Shown here one piece after another: positions 36,629-36,802 of a DNA stretch of 36,802 nt (positions within the stretch are counted from its first letter, which is position 1; each line of letters opens with the position of its first letter). The stretch covers positions 1 through 36,802 of the forward strand of contig CAJXNQ010000017.1 of assembly GCA_913057215.1 (NCBI GenBank). Direction: 5' to 3'. A program made the translations under genes and the position numbers. The notes under the pieces are model-generated. The model was not told the DNA's origin and did not search any database. It saw only the letters and a list, made by a program, of their open reading frames with translations. The DNA comes from an uncultured Gammaproteobacteria bacterium (GTDB lineage: Bacteria; Pseudomonadota; Gammaproteobacteria; Pseudomonadales; Litorivicinaceae).

Positions 36629-36704
36629 GGGTGGATAGCTCAGTTGGAAGAGCATCGCCCTTACAAGGCGAGGGTCGGGGGTTCGAGCCCCTCTCCACCC
36701 ACCA
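36629..36704 (+). tRNA. tRNA-Val (anticodon UAC)
   Basis: A complete cloverleaf. The acceptor stem GGGTGGA (36629-36635) pairs with TCCACCC (36694-36700). The anticodon stem TCGCC/GGCGA encloses CTTACAA with anticodon TAC at 36662-36664. The T loop is TTCGAGC, and the CCA end is encoded (36702-36704). It is the first gene of a tRNA operon. Confidence 0.96.
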
Positions 36705-36726
36705 TGTCCGATGCATTCGACCGTAT

Positions 36727-36802
36727 GGAGCGGTAGTTCAGTTGGTTAGAATACCGGCCTGTCACGCCGGGGGTCGCGGGTTCGAGTCCCGTCCGCTCCG
36801 CC
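36727..36802 (+). tRNA. tRNA-Asp (anticodon GUC), last base outside window
   Basis: The acceptor stem GGAGCGG (36727-36733) pairs with CCGCTCC (36793-36799). The anticodon stem CCGGC/GCCGG encloses CTGTCAC with GTC at 36761-36763. The T loop is TTCGAGT. The window ends after CC, so the terminal A of an encoded CCA is presumably the next base. It lies 22 bases after tRNA-Val and shares its promoter. Confidence 0.95.

Overview
The window reads as chromosomal DNA of a free-living, aerobic gammaproteobacterium that oxidises reduced sulfur. Three things point this way: thiosulfate-oxidation (Sox) genes at the left end, a complete gltA / sdhCDAB / sucAB-lpd-sucCD TCA cluster in the order usual for this class, and RhlB-, DinG-, SelO- and GpsA-type housekeeping proteins. 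Base composition looks moderate (about 50-53% GC by eye) and even. I saw no transposase, integrase, phage gene or CRISPR array. The genus cannot be fixed from this sequence alone.

Left region (1-6958) is sulfur and redox metabolism. The 3' part of soxA and a soxK-like gene run rightwards into soxB, which runs leftwards; two intrinsic terminators separate them. A HupE/UreJ-type membrane protein diverges from soxB. Next come a leftward pair (secreted alpha/beta hydrolase, then SoxW-like thioredoxin) and a rightward pair (small cytochrome c, then a periplasmic rhodanese-like CADCW protein). A strong terminator-like hairpin lies inside the first codons of the rhodanese gene.

Region 6966-10974 is a compact molybdenum cofactor operon (moeA, moaA, a fused moaC-moaB/mogA, moaD, moaE). 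It could supply Moco to a sulfite or sulfur dehydrogenase, but no such enzyme is in the window. A HIT-domain gene and a LysR-type regulator follow and overlap tail to tail by 125 bp.

Region 12256-24847 is the TCA block. gltA and sdhC diverge, each from a strong sigma-70-like promoter. Hairpin terminators after sdhB, lpdA and sucD split the block into sdhCDAB, sucAB-lpdA and sucCD.

Region 25000-36802 is housekeeping: htpG behind a heat-shock (sigma-32-like) promoter, an unrecognised lipoprotein coupled to it, an inositol-monophosphatase-family gene, dinG, a thiolase, rhlB preceded by a 12-bp inverted repeat that covers its ribosome-binding site and start codon, selO, gpsA, a DAHP synthase, and a tRNA-Val / tRNA-Asp pair cut by the window edge.

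No clearly new multi-gene system is visible. The best leads are the rhlB leader hairpin, the terminator embedded in the rhodanese signal-peptide codons, and the accessory genes around soxB.
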